Notes: a model not told the origin generated them from the letters alone. Counted from the stretch's first letter, positions 7,685-16,719 are shown. The stretch is 64,000 nucleotides of DNA from Pedobacter sp. FW305-3-2-15-E-R2A2 (GCF_038446955.1 NZ_CP151803.1:4774001-4838000), one strand, 5' to 3'. Program-made: numbers and translations.

Positions 7685-9166
7685 ATGCTTCTGCTTAAAT
7701 CCTCCTTTCCGGTTTTCAATGGTAAAATTAGTTTAGCGTTAATTTCCCTCCTCTTCTTCAGTTCTATAGTAAGCGCACAGGTAAAGAGCGGAATTTATAA
7801 GGTTGATTACCGAACAGATAGTGCTTTTATAAACGCTTACTTTAAGCCCTATGATCAACAAAACACCAATCCGGATTTAAACATCAGTACCTTTTACAAT
7901 TACCAGTATAAGCCACTTTTAGACAGCACAACCGGTGTCAGATATGTAGTGGTCATCAGTAAAAATGACCCGAATAATAAGGAATATTATCCAATCCAGA
8001 TGGTTTGGCTAAATAAAAACTCCCCTGATAATTTCCACATCACTTACAGTGACTCATTGGTCAGAAAATTTGTAGGAATGGAGCTCTACATAGGAAAGCA
8101 AAGAAACTATTGGAACCCTGTCCGACCCTATTTCAACAATGGTTTTATATGGAATCAGGCATTTGACAATTACTCCTCAGACGACAGCTACAGGTATAAA
8201 CTAAGTGACAGCAATTTCTACTCAGGTAAAAACCTCTTTATACTCAAATCAAAGAAATTTGAACTGGTATCTGATTCTGTAAAGGTGGATTCAAGTACCT
8301 ATTACAGTTATCCTTTAGGAGATTTTGGTTATAGAACCGCAAAAAAATACCTGAGCTACAAACAGGCTTTCAGCGCATTTAAACTGAAGGAAGCAAAAGC
8401 ATATCAATCTTTCTTATACCTTCCGGTTGACGTGAAATTCCATACCGGAACCATTGGGAGCGATCATTTTAAAAACCTCCATGCAGGTGATTTTATCGCC
8501 ATTACGAAGGAAACTGACGAATGGTATTGGGGGGAACACATCTCAATTGATGGCCAGGTAACTTCAGGAAGGATATACATTGATGATTTATGGATCGGAC
8601 AGCGAAAACTTCAAATTATAAACGGCCTGCAGTTCCGGATAAAACATAGTTCCTATCCGGAAGACCAATCCTTCCCTAATGCTTTAGGACCTATTTTAGG
8701 GATAAAGATCTATAAAGACAAGAAACTGATACAGGTGATTAAAGAGCCCGGTCTGGTTAACGATACGACTCAGATCATTCATCCCATAGATGTCAACTTT
8801 GATGGTTATCCTGATTTGCAATTTTATTCGCATTCCGGAGGCGCCGGCCCGAACTATGGTAATAATTACTACCTGTATAACCCTAAAACAAAACAGTTTG
8901 ATTATCATCAAAAACTATCCGATTTATCACAACCTACTGTTGATGTAAAAAGCAAAACCATTTCCGCCGCCTGGCGCAATGGTGCTGGAAACTGGGGTTC
9001 TGAAAAATACAAATGGATCAATCATAAGCTAACGCTGGTAGAGTACTACGAAATCAGATACCTGGATGACGATCGGATCGCTGAAACACATGATAAGATG
9101 ATCAAAGGAAAAATGAGAAAGAGCACCCGCGTAGTCAGAGAAGAAGAACTGAACTCTCCGTTTTAA
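7685..9166 (+). CDS. secreted protein with C-terminal XAC2610-like region
   Basis: This 493-aa protein has a signal peptide (residues ~1-32, ending IVSAQ). The centre (~35-340) contains a region rich in aromatic residues and β-strands that I do not recognise. The C-terminal ~140 residues contain IDVNFDGYPDLQFYSHSGG, an Asp-rich loop of the kind found in XAC2610-related and FG-GAP-like proteins, followed by YNPKTKQFDYHQKLSDLSQPTVD. Such proteins are periplasmic or outer-membrane associated, and the Asp loop may bind calcium. No operon partner. Function unknown. Confidence 0.75.
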   Translation: MLLLKSSFPVFNGKISLALISLLFFSSIVSAQVKSGIYKVDYRTDSAFINAYFKPYDQQNTNPDLNISTFYNYQYKPLLDSTTGVRYVVVISKNDPNNKEYYPIQMVWLNKNSPDNFHITYSDSLVRKFVGMELYIGKQRNYWNPVRPYFNNGFIWNQAFDNYSSDDSYRYKLSDSNFYSGKNLFILKSKKFELVSDSVKVDSSTYYSYPLGDFGYRTAKKYLSYKQAFSAFKLKEAKAYQSFLYLPVDVKFHTGTIGSDHFKNLHAGDFIAITKETDEWYWGEHISIDGQVTSGRIYIDDLWIGQRKLQIINGLQFRIKHSSYPEDQSFPNALGPILGIKIYKDKKLIQVIKEPGLVNDTTQIIHPIDVNFDGYPDLQFYSHSGGAGPNYGNNYYLYNPKTKQFDYHQKLSDLSQPTVDVKSKTISAAWRNGAGNWGSEKYKWINHKLTLVEYYEIRYLDDDRIAETHDKMIKGKMRKSTRVVREEELNSPF

Positions 9167-9263
9167 CTCAGCTTTTCGTATTTCTAAAAGCTTACCGATT
9201 CATAACATCGCAAAAGCAACCAGTCTTTCCATCACTGAAATAAAAACGTCATAAAATCAACAC

Positions 9264-9278
9264 AAACATCAGATGTTT
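9264..9278. promoter_or_regulatory. FadR-type operator 1
   Basis: Perfect palindrome AAACATC-A-GATGTTT. It has the same arms as the copy at 9300-9314, with centres 36 bp apart. It lies over the expected -33 region of the promoter. Confidence 0.7.
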
Positions 9279-9291
9279 AAGATCTATCGCT

Positions 9292-9299
9292 TACCTTTG
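9292..9299 (+). promoter_or_regulatory. -7 promoter box (TACCTTTG)
   Basis: Exact TAnnTTTG, 19 nt upstream of the ATG at 9319 and wedged between the two palindromes, so a bound regulator would block it. Confidence 0.65.
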
Positions 9300-9314
9300 A
9301 AACATCTGATGTTT
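9300..9314. promoter_or_regulatory. FadR-type operator 2
   Basis: Perfect palindrome AAACATC-T-GATGTTT, covering the predicted transcription start and abutting the -7 box. Confidence 0.7.
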
Positions 9315-9318
9315 AAAT

Positions 9319-9972
9319 ATGAAAACAACCATAAAACTTTCCGATAAAGTCATTATTGGAATCCAGAAAGATATCGCTTCCGGGAAATTGAAAAAAGGAG
9401 AAAAGATCCCTGCAGAACCGGAACTCATGGCATTTTACGGTGTCGGACGCTCCAGTATCCGTGAAGCGATAAAAACACTGGCCATCTCCGGAATTCTGAA
9501 GGTACAGCAGGGTTCGGGCACTTTTGTTGCCTCGAAAATCAAAGATGAAACACTTTCTCAACGTTTAAAACGGGCAGATTTTGAAGAGATCAACAGCGTA
9601 CGTTCCTTATTGGAGAAGGAAATCGTCCGGCTGGCTTGTCAACATCGTAGTGATCAGGACATCCTGACGATGCAGGAACATTTACAGCAACGCAAGAAAG
9701 CCATTGAAGGCAATCAGCAAAAGAAGTGCGCAGAAGCAGACATTGCTTTCCACATCAGCATTGCAAAGTCTTCCGGCAATCATGTCCTTTCTGATCTGTA
9801 TGAAAATTTCAGCACAGTGATGCGTAACTTCTTCTCTCTCCGGGATGCCGAAGACATTAAAAATTTTGCCGGCAGTCAGCATTTACATGAGTCTTTGGCT
9901 GCAGCCATTGCACAAAAGAATCCTCAGCTCGCGGAACAACTGGTTTTAACCATTTTAGACAATAACTACTAA
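9319..9972 (+). CDS. FadR-subfamily GntR transcriptional regulator
   Basis: This 217-aa protein has an N-terminal winged helix (residues ~1-70, with PAEPELMAFYGVGRSSIREAIKTLAISGILKVQQGSGTFV) and a C-terminal all-helical FCD ligand domain (~80-210) containing metal-site-like residues E, H and H (ADIAFHISIAKSSGNH). FadR-type proteins repress until a carboxylate or metal-bound ligand is present. Two identical palindromes flank its own promoter, so autoregulation is strongly suggested. It is the first gene of an operon, 4 bp ahead of a TauE-family exporter and then a DUF1634 protein, so the ligand is likely what the exporter handles. Confidence 0.92.
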   Translation: MKTTIKLSDKVIIGIQKDIASGKLKKGEKIPAEPELMAFYGVGRSSIREAIKTLAISGILKVQQGSGTFVASKIKDETLSQRLKRADFEEINSVRSLLEKEIVRLACQHRSDQDILTMQEHLQQRKKAIEGNQQKKCAEADIAFHISIAKSSGNHVLSDLYENFSTVMRNFFSLRDAEDIKNFAGSQHLHESLAAAIAQKNPQLAEQLVLTILDNNY

Positions 9973-9976
9973 CATC

Positions 9977-10810
9977 ATGAATATTTTATTCTTTACCCTC
10001 ATCCTTTTATTGGGTGCTTATCTTGCAGGCCTTGCAGGTTCCTTAACGGGTCTGGGCGGAGGTGTGGTCATCATCCCTCTTTTAACACTAGGCTTCCATG
10101 TAGATATCCGTTATGCAATTGGTGCGGCACTGGTGGCTTCTATAGCGACCTCTTCAGGCTCAGCCAGTGCCTATGTAAAAGAAGGCATCACCAATATCAG
10201 ACTTGGGATGTTCCTGGAAATTGCCACGACCTCCGGTGCAGTAATTGGCGCTATTCTGGCAATTTATACGCCTGTAAACATGGTAGCCATCCTGTTTGGT
10301 GTGATGCTTATTTTTTCCGCGGCCATGACACTACGAAAAAAACATGAAACAGCCCTTTCCGAAGGCAGCAAACTTTCCTATGCGTTGAAATTAAATAGCA
10401 GCTATCCGACAAAAGAGGGTATCGTCGAGTATAAACTAAAGAATGTTGCAGGCGGATTTTCTATCATGACTGTAGCGGGAGTTCTTTCTGGTCTATTGGG
10501 AATTGGTTCTGGTGCCTTAAAAGTCCTTGCCATGGATAGTGCCATGCGGGTCCCCTTTCGGGTAAGTACCACCACCAGTAATTTTATGGTAGGTGTAACC
10601 GCTGCTGCCAGTGCTGTAGTCTATCTTCAAAGAGGATATATCGACCCTGGTATCGCTTTTCCGGTAATCATTGGTGTACTTGCAGGCGCTTTTACCGGTT
10701 CTAAACTACTCATGAAAATTAATGTAAAATGGCTGAAAATCATCTTTTGCAGCGCCATCACCCTGATTGCCATCAACATGATTTACAATGGTATTCATCA
10801 TAAATTTTAA
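9977..10810 (+). CDS. TauE/SafE family membrane transporter
   Basis: This 277-aa protein has about eight hydrophobic helices in two internally similar halves. Signature segments are AGLAGSLTGLGGGVVIIPLL near the N-terminus and SGLLGIGSGALKVLAMDSAMRVPFRVSTTTSNFMVG in the second half. TauE/SafE proteins are proposed exporters of sulfite, sulfoacetate or other organosulfur or C2 anions. It lies 4 bp after the FadR-type regulator and 4 bp before the DUF1634 gene; the pairing of this family with DUF1634 is recurrent. Substrate unproven. Confidence 0.9.
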   Translation: MNILFFTLILLLGAYLAGLAGSLTGLGGGVVIIPLLTLGFHVDIRYAIGAALVASIATSSGSASAYVKEGITNIRLGMFLEIATTSGAVIGAILAIYTPVNMVAILFGVMLIFSAAMTLRKKHETALSEGSKLSYALKLNSSYPTKEGIVEYKLKNVAGGFSIMTVAGVLSGLLGIGSGALKVLAMDSAMRVPFRVSTTTSNFMVGVTAAASAVVYLQRGYIDPGIAFPVIIGVLAGAFTGSKLLMKINVKWLKIIFCSAITLIAINMIYNGIHHKF

Positions 10811-10814
10811 TAAA

Positions 10815-11210
10815 ATGAAGATAGAAAAGATTAAAAGAGTGACCGATTACGACATGCAGCAACTCATCGGTCAGGTTTTGCGATATGGCGTCCTGGTTTC
10901 CGGAATAGTAGCCATAATTGGTGGGATCTGGTATTTATACCAACATGGATCAGGTATACCCCACTATACCGTTTTTAATGGAGAACCTGCGGGTTATACC
11001 AGTTTAACCGGCATTTTAAAAGGCTTGGGACAGGGAAGCGCCAAAGAGATTATCCAACTTGGCGTCGTCATTTTGATTGCAACCCCCATTTTGAGGATCG
11101 GATTTTCTCTGATCGCCTTTATATTGGAAAAAGATAAACTTTATGTGTTGATCACAGTGATTGTCCTTTCGATCATCTTATTCAGTATGTTCGGAGGACT
11201 AAAGATTTAA
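10815..11210 (+). CDS. DUF1634 family membrane protein
   Basis: This 131-aa protein has three hydrophobic helices (about 22-42, 78-98 and 108-128) and a short soluble segment containing HYTVFNGEPAGYTS. DUF1634 proteins are nearly always encoded next to TauE/SafE transporters and are thought to assist them; their mechanism is unknown. I chose the ATG at 10815, 4 bp after the transporter stop. It is the last gene of the operon and is followed by a hairpin terminator. Confidence 0.88.
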   Translation: MKIEKIKRVTDYDMQQLIGQVLRYGVLVSGIVAIIGGIWYLYQHGSGIPHYTVFNGEPAGYTSLTGILKGLGQGSAKEIIQLGVVILIATPILRIGFSLIAFILEKDKLYVLITVIVLSIILFSMFGGLKI

Positions 11211-11218
11211 CAAAAAGA

Positions 11219-11255
11219 CTGTCCGCCAATGAAATGTATTTCAAAAAGCGGACAG
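11219..11255. terminator. bidirectional hairpin terminator
   Basis: Stem CTGTCCGC/GCGGACAG, 21-nt loop, with AAAAA on the left and TTT on the right. It sits between the convergent DUF1634 and TerD genes and could serve both. Confidence 0.65.
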
Positions 11256-11278
11256 CCTTTGTTCTATTCCAGTTTTGA

Positions 11279-11827
11279 TTACTGGTATTTATTCAGATAG
11301 TCTTGTAATCCACCATTCATACCCACACCTACTGCTTCAAATTTCCATTCTCCGTTTCTGCGGTAAATCCTGCCAAACTCTACAGCAGTCTCAATAGAGA
11401 AATCTTCCTCGAGCTCATACTTCATCAGCTCAACACCATTGTGATCAATGATACGGACAAATGAATTCTTCACTTGACCAAAATTCTGCTTGCGGGCTTG
11501 TGCTTCATGTATCGTCACGACAATACAAAGCTCCGAAACTTTGGCATCTATTTTAGTAAGGTCAACCTTAATCGCCTCATCATCACCATCTCCCGCACCT
11601 GTAAGGTTATCGCCAGTATGTTCTACCGCACCATCCGGAGAATTCAAATTGTTATAAAAGATAAAGTGTCCATCTGAAACCAGCCTTTTATCTTCGCCAA
11701 GCATAAAAACTGAAGCATCCAAATCGAAATCATGCCCGTTTGAACTATTCGTATCCCATCCAAGTCCAACAGTAAATTTTGGGGCACTTAAATTCTCCCT
11801 CTGCCCTTTTTGTAAGTTAATAGCCAT
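11279..11827 (-). CDS. TerD-family (tellurium resistance/stress) protein
   Basis: This 182-aa protein spans a complete TerD domain. It has VGLGWDTNSSNGHDFDLDASVFML near the N-terminus and GAGDGDDEAIKVDL in the middle; both acidic stretches belong to the calcium sites of the family. The ending GGLQDYLNKYQ is typical of TerD/TerE. TerD proteins act in cytoplasmic stress-response complexes with TerC, TerB and biosynthetic partners, but none of these is present here, so it is an orphan. It is divergent from a GIY-YIG protein across 228 bp. Confidence 0.92.
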   Translation of the reverse strand: MAINLQKGQRENLSAPKFTVGLGWDTNSSNGHDFDLDASVFMLGEDKRLVSDGHFIFYNNLNSPDGAVEHTGDNLTGAGDGDDEAIKVDLTKIDAKVSELCIVVTIHEAQARKQNFGQVKNSFVRIIDHNGVELMKYELEEDFSIETAVEFGRIYRRNGEWKFEAVGVGMNGGLQDYLNKYQ

Positions 11828-12044
11828 ATGTATTGATTTGTTTTTTCTTTACGCTCAAATATTGGCACATTATTTTACATAAACAATACCAGGTCAGATT
11901 ATTTTATATATTACGTCAACAGCAACATACTTAATCCATAATCACAACAGATATTTCCATAAGACAATCAAGACACAAAAGAATAATTAATTGTCCAAAT
12001 AAAACCCGATTAAGCTAAATCAATTTAAAGCCAATAAATATGAC

Positions 12045-12052
12045 TAATTTTG
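12045..12052 (+). promoter_or_regulatory. -7 box (TAATTTTG) 3 nt before the start codon
   Basis: Exact TAnnTTTG immediately ahead of ATG 12056. If used, transcription would start at or within a few bases of the start codon. Confidence 0.45.
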
Positions 12053-12055
12053 GAA

Positions 12056-12730
12056 ATGACAATTAAGCACCTATTAACAAAGGAACAGGAAACCTTTCTA
12101 AAGAAGCACAAGATCTCATCAGAACTATTGTTCGATGCCGAGGGGGGAGATATCACAGAAGATCTACAGAAAAGTATGACTGAGGCGGACAAGGTGATCG
12201 CCTGTAACACTGCTGCCTGCAGCGAAAATGATACGCATACCTTAAAAACTATCGGAGGCTTTTGTCCACAATGCGATACGACTAAAATTGCTGCTGCCTT
12301 AAGAGAGCTAAAACCAGGCTATATCTATATCTCCGGATCAAAAAGAGGTGGTTTAATAAAAATTGGTTCTTCCAATGAAGGAAAAAGTAAAACACTAACC
12401 TTAAATTTAACCACAGCAAGAGATGGTGGTTATGATGACTGGGAACTATTATTCAGTGCAAAAACCACAACCTTAGGAAGAGTAGAACGCATGTTCCAGG
12501 ATAAGCTGAGCGAATATAAAGCAGCTTACCAACATGAGAAGAGCGGAAAACTACAAAATGGAGGAGAATTATACCGTTGTGCTTACCTTAAAGCCAAAGA
12601 AGCCTACCTTTCCCTGCAAGAAGAACAACAATTTGAATTTACTCAGATCAGTGAAAAGAAACATATCATTTCTGAATACCAATTCAAGAACTTAAAAATA
12701 AAATCAAGTACTGCCGTTACTGAGGCGTAA
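12056..12730 (+). CDS. GIY-YIG (T5orf172/MUG113-like) protein with zinc-binding N-terminal region
   Basis: This 224-aa protein has four cysteines at C50, C55, C70 and C73 (CNTAAC and FCPQC) that could form a zinc ribbon. They are followed by a GIY-YIG variant: GYIYI at 88-92, KIGSS at 102-106, and an acidic residue in GRVERMFQDKL (~141-151). The T5orf172/MUG113 branch uses this pattern; members are DNA-associated nucleases or inactive relatives. Nuclease activity is not certain, since the catalytic Arg is not obvious. It is a single gene between TerD and the DUF1963 gene. An in-frame TTG lies two codons upstream, inside the promoter box. Confidence 0.75.
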   Translation: MTIKHLLTKEQETFLKKHKISSELLFDAEGGDITEDLQKSMTEADKVIACNTAACSENDTHTLKTIGGFCPQCDTTKIAAALRELKPGYIYISGSKRGGLIKIGSSNEGKSKTLTLNLTTARDGGYDDWELLFSAKTTTLGRVERMFQDKLSEYKAAYQHEKSGKLQNGGELYRCAYLKAKEAYLSLQEEQQFEFTQISEKKHIISEYQFKNLKIKSSTAVTEA

Positions 12731-12770
12731 AACTCTACTTATAGACCTCATCCAGGTCATCAATTATTCA

Positions 12771-12801
12771 GTATCGAAGCATGTTATCAATGCTTCGATA
12801 C
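12771..12801. repeat. 12-bp inverted repeat (stable hairpin)
   Basis: Arms GTATCGAAGCAT and ATGCTTCGATAC around a 7-nt loop. It lies 40 bp after the GIY-YIG stop. There is no T-tract, so it may be a processing or stabilising hairpin, or an operator for the next gene, rather than a classical terminator. Confidence 0.6.
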
Positions 12802-12881
12802 GTTAATTTCTCCGGTTCAACCGGCCCTCCCCTTCCCCAACCCTCAATTGGAATGCTGGTTATCCAGAAATTTTTTATCGA

Positions 12882-12908
12882 TTTATCTATATCGTTTTTA
12901 TAGATAAA
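12882..12908. repeat. 10-bp AT-rich inverted repeat upstream of the DUF1963 gene
   Basis: Arms TTTATCTATA and TATAGATAAA with a 7-bp spacer, ending 40 bp before ATG 12949. The position suits an operator or a leader hairpin. Confidence 0.5.
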
Positions 12909-12948
12909 ATTATATAAATTTATTTTTAGTAGATCAATCAGCTCCAAT

Positions 12949-13803
12949 ATGAATAAAGAACAGTTAAAGCAACTATTTGAAGAAAATCACCTATCCAGAA
13001 TATGGAAAATTGCAGAGCCGAAAATAAAAAACGGCATTCATATTACTTTAAATAAAAAAAGTGAGTCGCAAATCCATTTAGGGCAATCCAAAATCGGAGG
13101 ATCACCCGATTTACCAGAAAACATCAGTTGGTTTGCCAGTGAAGACATTCCAATGTCTTTTATTGCCCAAATCAACCTGGAAGAACTGCATCATCTGGAT
13201 CTGGAAGGTAAACTACCTGCAACAGGCATACTGTACTTTTTTTATGATTCCAGTCAGGAAACCTGGGGTTATGATCCCGAGGATAAAGACAAGTCTAAAG
13301 TATACTACTATAAAGGCCCGGTCAGCACTCTGGAGAGAAAAGAAAAACCTGAGCAACTGGAAGACTGGGCATTTTTTGATTCCGCATCCCTGACTTACAG
13401 CGCGGCCTCCGACGTGCCTGACTACCAAAGCAGCCTTATGGAAGAGGTCAACCTAAGTGATGAGGAGTATGACAGTTACTACAATTTGAATGAAGATCTG
13501 AATGAAGGAAACGTCAATAAGGTACTGGGACATTCCAACAACATCCAGGGTGGAATGGAATATGAGTGCGAACTCGTCAGTAATGGATTCTATTGTGGTG
13601 ATGCCACCGCTTATGAGGACCCCAAAGCACAAGCCTTAAAGGACAATTCCGGAAACTGGAATCTACTATTGCAGATAGACAGCAATGAAGACGACTGTGG
13701 AATGATGTGGGGAGATTCAGGCAGGTTATACTTCTGGATTAAAGAAGCAGATTTAAAGGAAGAAAAGTTTGAAAACAGCTGGCTGATTCTTCAGTGCTGC
13801 TAA
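12949..13803 (+). CDS. DUF1963 (YwqG-like) family protein
   Basis: This 284-aa cytosolic protein has the DUF1963 hallmarks: LGQSKIGGSPDLPENISW (~44-61), PMSFIAQINLEEL (~68-80), GILYFFYD (~92-99) and, near the C-terminus, LLLQIDSNEDDCGMMWGDSGRLYFWI. The family (B. subtilis YwqG) has no firmly known function. In many genomes these genes sit among toxin, immunity or stress genes; here it stands alone. It is preceded by an AT-rich inverted repeat and followed by a long terminator hairpin. Confidence 0.9.
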   Translation: MNKEQLKQLFEENHLSRIWKIAEPKIKNGIHITLNKKSESQIHLGQSKIGGSPDLPENISWFASEDIPMSFIAQINLEELHHLDLEGKLPATGILYFFYDSSQETWGYDPEDKDKSKVYYYKGPVSTLERKEKPEQLEDWAFFDSASLTYSAASDVPDYQSSLMEEVNLSDEEYDSYYNLNEDLNEGNVNKVLGHSNNIQGGMEYECELVSNGFYCGDATAYEDPKAQALKDNSGNWNLLLQIDSNEDDCGMMWGDSGRLYFWIKEADLKEEKFENSWLILQCC

Positions 13804-13818
13804 AGGTAATGATCATCA

Positions 13819-13861
13819 GAAAGGCCATAGAAAAGAAGCGATACTTTTTCTATGGCCTTTC
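13819..13861. terminator. bidirectional terminator hairpin
   Basis: A 16-bp perfect stem (GAAAGGCCATAGAAAA and its complement) with an 11-nt loop, located between convergent stops at 13803 and 13869. Confidence 0.8.
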
Positions 13862-13868
13862 TTAACGG

Positions 13869-16712
13869 TTAGTTTTTACTAAGTAACTCTCCGACTACTT
13901 TTTTCAGACTGCCGGTGATGTGCCAGGTCTTGAGTTGAGGGATCTTCTCCAGATCTGCAGTCGAACCATTTAAAGCAATCAGTTCATGGTAAATTTCCAA
14001 TAGCTTTTTAAGGTTCTTTATCGGTTCTGTTTCCAATTGGGAAAGTAAAGCCACAATCAACTCTTCTAATGCCATATGATGTGCAGTACTCAGTCCCATC
14101 ATATTGCTCATCATTAAATCCGTTAATCTTTTCAGTGGTGCCCATTCTATTCGCTGCAGCAATCCAAGTATCCTTCCTGTTTCCGTGCTTGCAATCCTTC
14201 TTTCTCCAACCCTTTCTGACCAAAGTTCCGCGGCATACCCACGAACCGTTTTATCGGAATGAAGCATTCCCGCAGCGACAATTAAATTCCCTAAAGGCGA
14301 CAATTCTCCATTCAACTGACGGAGCGACATCAACATTTTGGTCAGCGCCCTCAATCCATCACTCTCCGCATAAGAGATTTTCAGATATTGATTAATCCGG
14401 CTGCTTAGGATGAGGTCAGGATGGTTGGGAAATGCAAATATCAGCCTCGGGACATCCGTTTCCCAGGCTTCCTGAAGTTCTTTCTCAAAGAAATACTCCA
14501 CAAAAAGATATTGCGCTCTTTTTTTGGTCGCATGGACCGGATATTTCACTAAAATCTCCGGACTCCAGGCTTTATAACGCTCAGATTTACCTGTTTCGTA
14601 ATTATATTCTCCATAAGCCAGGTATTCATTCAAAGAAGCCTTCCATTCGAACTCCCCCTTAACCAAAGTCTGAAGAACTTCCTGTTCCGCGTTAACCTTC
14701 AGGGCCTGAGGGAACTGCCCCTCTTTACGGAGTATGGTCGCAGTTAACCACCAGTTGGGATGAATAACCTCCCCGGAAAGGGGGGCTCCTTTATCTAAAA
14801 AGTAAATCATCAGGTCCTTATACTCTCCGCGCAGTTCAGACTGTGCCATTCCTAAAGCCTCCTCAGTATCATCTAGTGCACATCGTTGCAAGGCCAGCTG
14901 CACATCCATGGTATGGGGTTCGGCTCCGGCTTCCTGATAGGCTTTGAACCGTTGTACCAGTATTTTTGGATCAATATAAGAAGGACTATGGGTAGAAGTA
15001 GACAACAAGGGAATTGAAGTACCTTTTTTTATTTGTTCCAAAACGGAATCGAAGATCATCTTAAAAGGATCAAACAGATGGCAATCGATCTGACGGTTCC
15101 AGGAATCCAGATCAAGATCTCCTATCGAATACTGCTTCTTTAATTTCGTCAGTCCGGAAGCATGCTCTGGGAATTGTACGGTCAGGTAGCCGCTATAGCT
15201 GATCAGAAAAGCGGCCAGCAAACGATCAAACAAACCTAATCCGGAAGACCATTGACTGTTCGCCTTGTAAGCACGCAAAAAGGCCGGCTCCAATTGTGCG
15301 ATGGTTTCTCCGGTAATTTCCTTACTAAATTGTAGTATTGCTGCTGGTAAAAGGTCAAAATGATAAGGTTCATTATTGTCCAACGATTGTCCGGCAAGAA
15401 AAATAAGGTCTTCGATATCTTTCAGTTCCGGAATGCGGTTATCTGCACTAATGAGGCGAAACTGCAAAGGATCCTCCTCCTCCAAAAGCCCTAACGCTCC
15501 CCGCTCATCAACCAGCCCGGATTCAGCTGTTGTTAACCAGGGATGCAATAAAGGCTTGACCGACATAAGGACGGCCTCTGTATAAGGAAAAAGTGCTTCT
15601 TTTAATTCAGCACTGTCCATATCCCCATATTTCCTGATCAATTTCGCGGACTGTAATTGTAAGGCTTCATCTTTACTCAAAAAGATATTTATGGCCTGGA
15701 TACAAATATCCTGTCTTGTATCAGGCGCAGATTCTGCAATCTTCTCTGCAATAGAAAGCGCTGTTTTCGCCACAGATTTCACTTCAGAAGAAAACAATAC
15801 AGAAAGCTGTGCGATAAAATCAGCGGTACGAAAATCAGGATGAGCATATAACTTTTTAAAAAGAGTCAACACCGCTCCTACTGCTTTAGACTGTACGCTG
15901 GACAATGCAGAGAAAAGCTGATCCTGCAACCTGATCAATTCTTCTTCTACCGGATCCAACAACAAAAAAAGATCTACAAACCAGGCAGTCAGCGTTTTAT
16001 TAAAATTGCGGTTAACCGTCAGCAAACTCTCTTTTAACACCCGCATTCTGTCCATCTGCCGGTTTTCAGTCAGCCTCTGAATTACCCCCATCCATTTCTC
16101 CTGTTCCTTTTCTCCTGCTATCACGCTTAAAAAGCGTTCTACACGATTTACAATGGTCGGATATTCGAAAAGATGCCAGATGTGCTGTTCCAGTGTAACG
16201 GGATTTTTCTCCAGTTCCTGCGGACGGAAATTAAAAGAATGCGCTATTTTATCGTCCTTTACATAGATCGACATCGGCAGGATCGCCGCCAGTAATTCCG
16301 GACTTGCAGACAGGTATCCTTTTACCTGCCAATCCAATACATACAAATAAGGAACGGGAAGAAACTCCTCATCCTTTAAACCATGAATAAAAGAAGAAAA
16401 CCAGGAAGGGCAATGCCATTCCAGAATTTCGTCCATATCCTGGTAAGCCCGCCAGGTCCAGCCCTGCAGTGCCTTTCTATCTTCAGATCCAAAGCAGGCA
16501 AATGTGCTCACCGACAAGATCCAGAGCTGTTCATCAGTGGCTATTCTGGAATATTTACCATTGCCCCTGAATTCATATTTATCTAAACGGCGCTCTTCCT
16601 TTTTGATGACCGGAACAAGTGCATGTCTTTCTTTAGCAGTATATGATTTTAAAAAGGGAATCAGCAAATCTTTCCTGCCTTCTTCCAATATATCGAGGTA
16701 CGCTTCTATCAT
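13869..16712 (-). CDS. large helical-repeat protein (DUF6493-like)
   Basis: This 947-aa protein from the ATG at 16712 is almost wholly α-helical, with HEAT-like stretches (for example ~270-400, LFSALSSVQSKAVGAVLTLFKKLY and similar). There is no signal peptide, membrane helix or ATPase motif. It matches my recollection of the DUF6493 proteins of Bacteroidota that are encoded next to SWIM zinc-finger proteins; that family name is from memory. The start lies 7 bp after the stop of the SWIM gene, so the two are translationally close. It is probably a scaffold partner of the SWIM protein. Enzymatic function is not visible. Confidence 0.75.
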   Translation of the reverse strand: MIEAYLDILEEGRKDLLIPFLKSYTAKERHALVPVIKKEERRLDKYEFRGNGKYSRIATDEQLWILSVSTFACFGSEDRKALQGWTWRAYQDMDEILEWHCPSWFSSFIHGLKDEEFLPVPYLYVLDWQVKGYLSASPELLAAILPMSIYVKDDKIAHSFNFRPQELEKNPVTLEQHIWHLFEYPTIVNRVERFLSVIAGEKEQEKWMGVIQRLTENRQMDRMRVLKESLLTVNRNFNKTLTAWFVDLFLLLDPVEEELIRLQDQLFSALSSVQSKAVGAVLTLFKKLYAHPDFRTADFIAQLSVLFSSEVKSVAKTALSIAEKIAESAPDTRQDICIQAINIFLSKDEALQLQSAKLIRKYGDMDSAELKEALFPYTEAVLMSVKPLLHPWLTTAESGLVDERGALGLLEEEDPLQFRLISADNRIPELKDIEDLIFLAGQSLDNNEPYHFDLLPAAILQFSKEITGETIAQLEPAFLRAYKANSQWSSGLGLFDRLLAAFLISYSGYLTVQFPEHASGLTKLKKQYSIGDLDLDSWNRQIDCHLFDPFKMIFDSVLEQIKKGTSIPLLSTSTHSPSYIDPKILVQRFKAYQEAGAEPHTMDVQLALQRCALDDTEEALGMAQSELRGEYKDLMIYFLDKGAPLSGEVIHPNWWLTATILRKEGQFPQALKVNAEQEVLQTLVKGEFEWKASLNEYLAYGEYNYETGKSERYKAWSPEILVKYPVHATKKRAQYLFVEYFFEKELQEAWETDVPRLIFAFPNHPDLILSSRINQYLKISYAESDGLRALTKMLMSLRQLNGELSPLGNLIVAAGMLHSDKTVRGYAAELWSERVGERRIASTETGRILGLLQRIEWAPLKRLTDLMMSNMMGLSTAHHMALEELIVALLSQLETEPIKNLKKLLEIYHELIALNGSTADLEKIPQLKTWHITGSLKKVVGELLSKN

Positions 16713-16719
16713 TATCAAT

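Noticed and set aside
12771..12801. Hairpin considered as rho-independent terminator of the GIY-YIG gene
   Set aside because: Strong stem but no T-run on either side; kept as an inverted repeat only.
11279..13803. TerD, GIY-YIG and DUF1963 genes as one defence island
   Set aside because: Orientations differ, each gene has its own promoter or terminator and no typical partners (TerC, TerB, ATPase) are present. Kept as separate genes.
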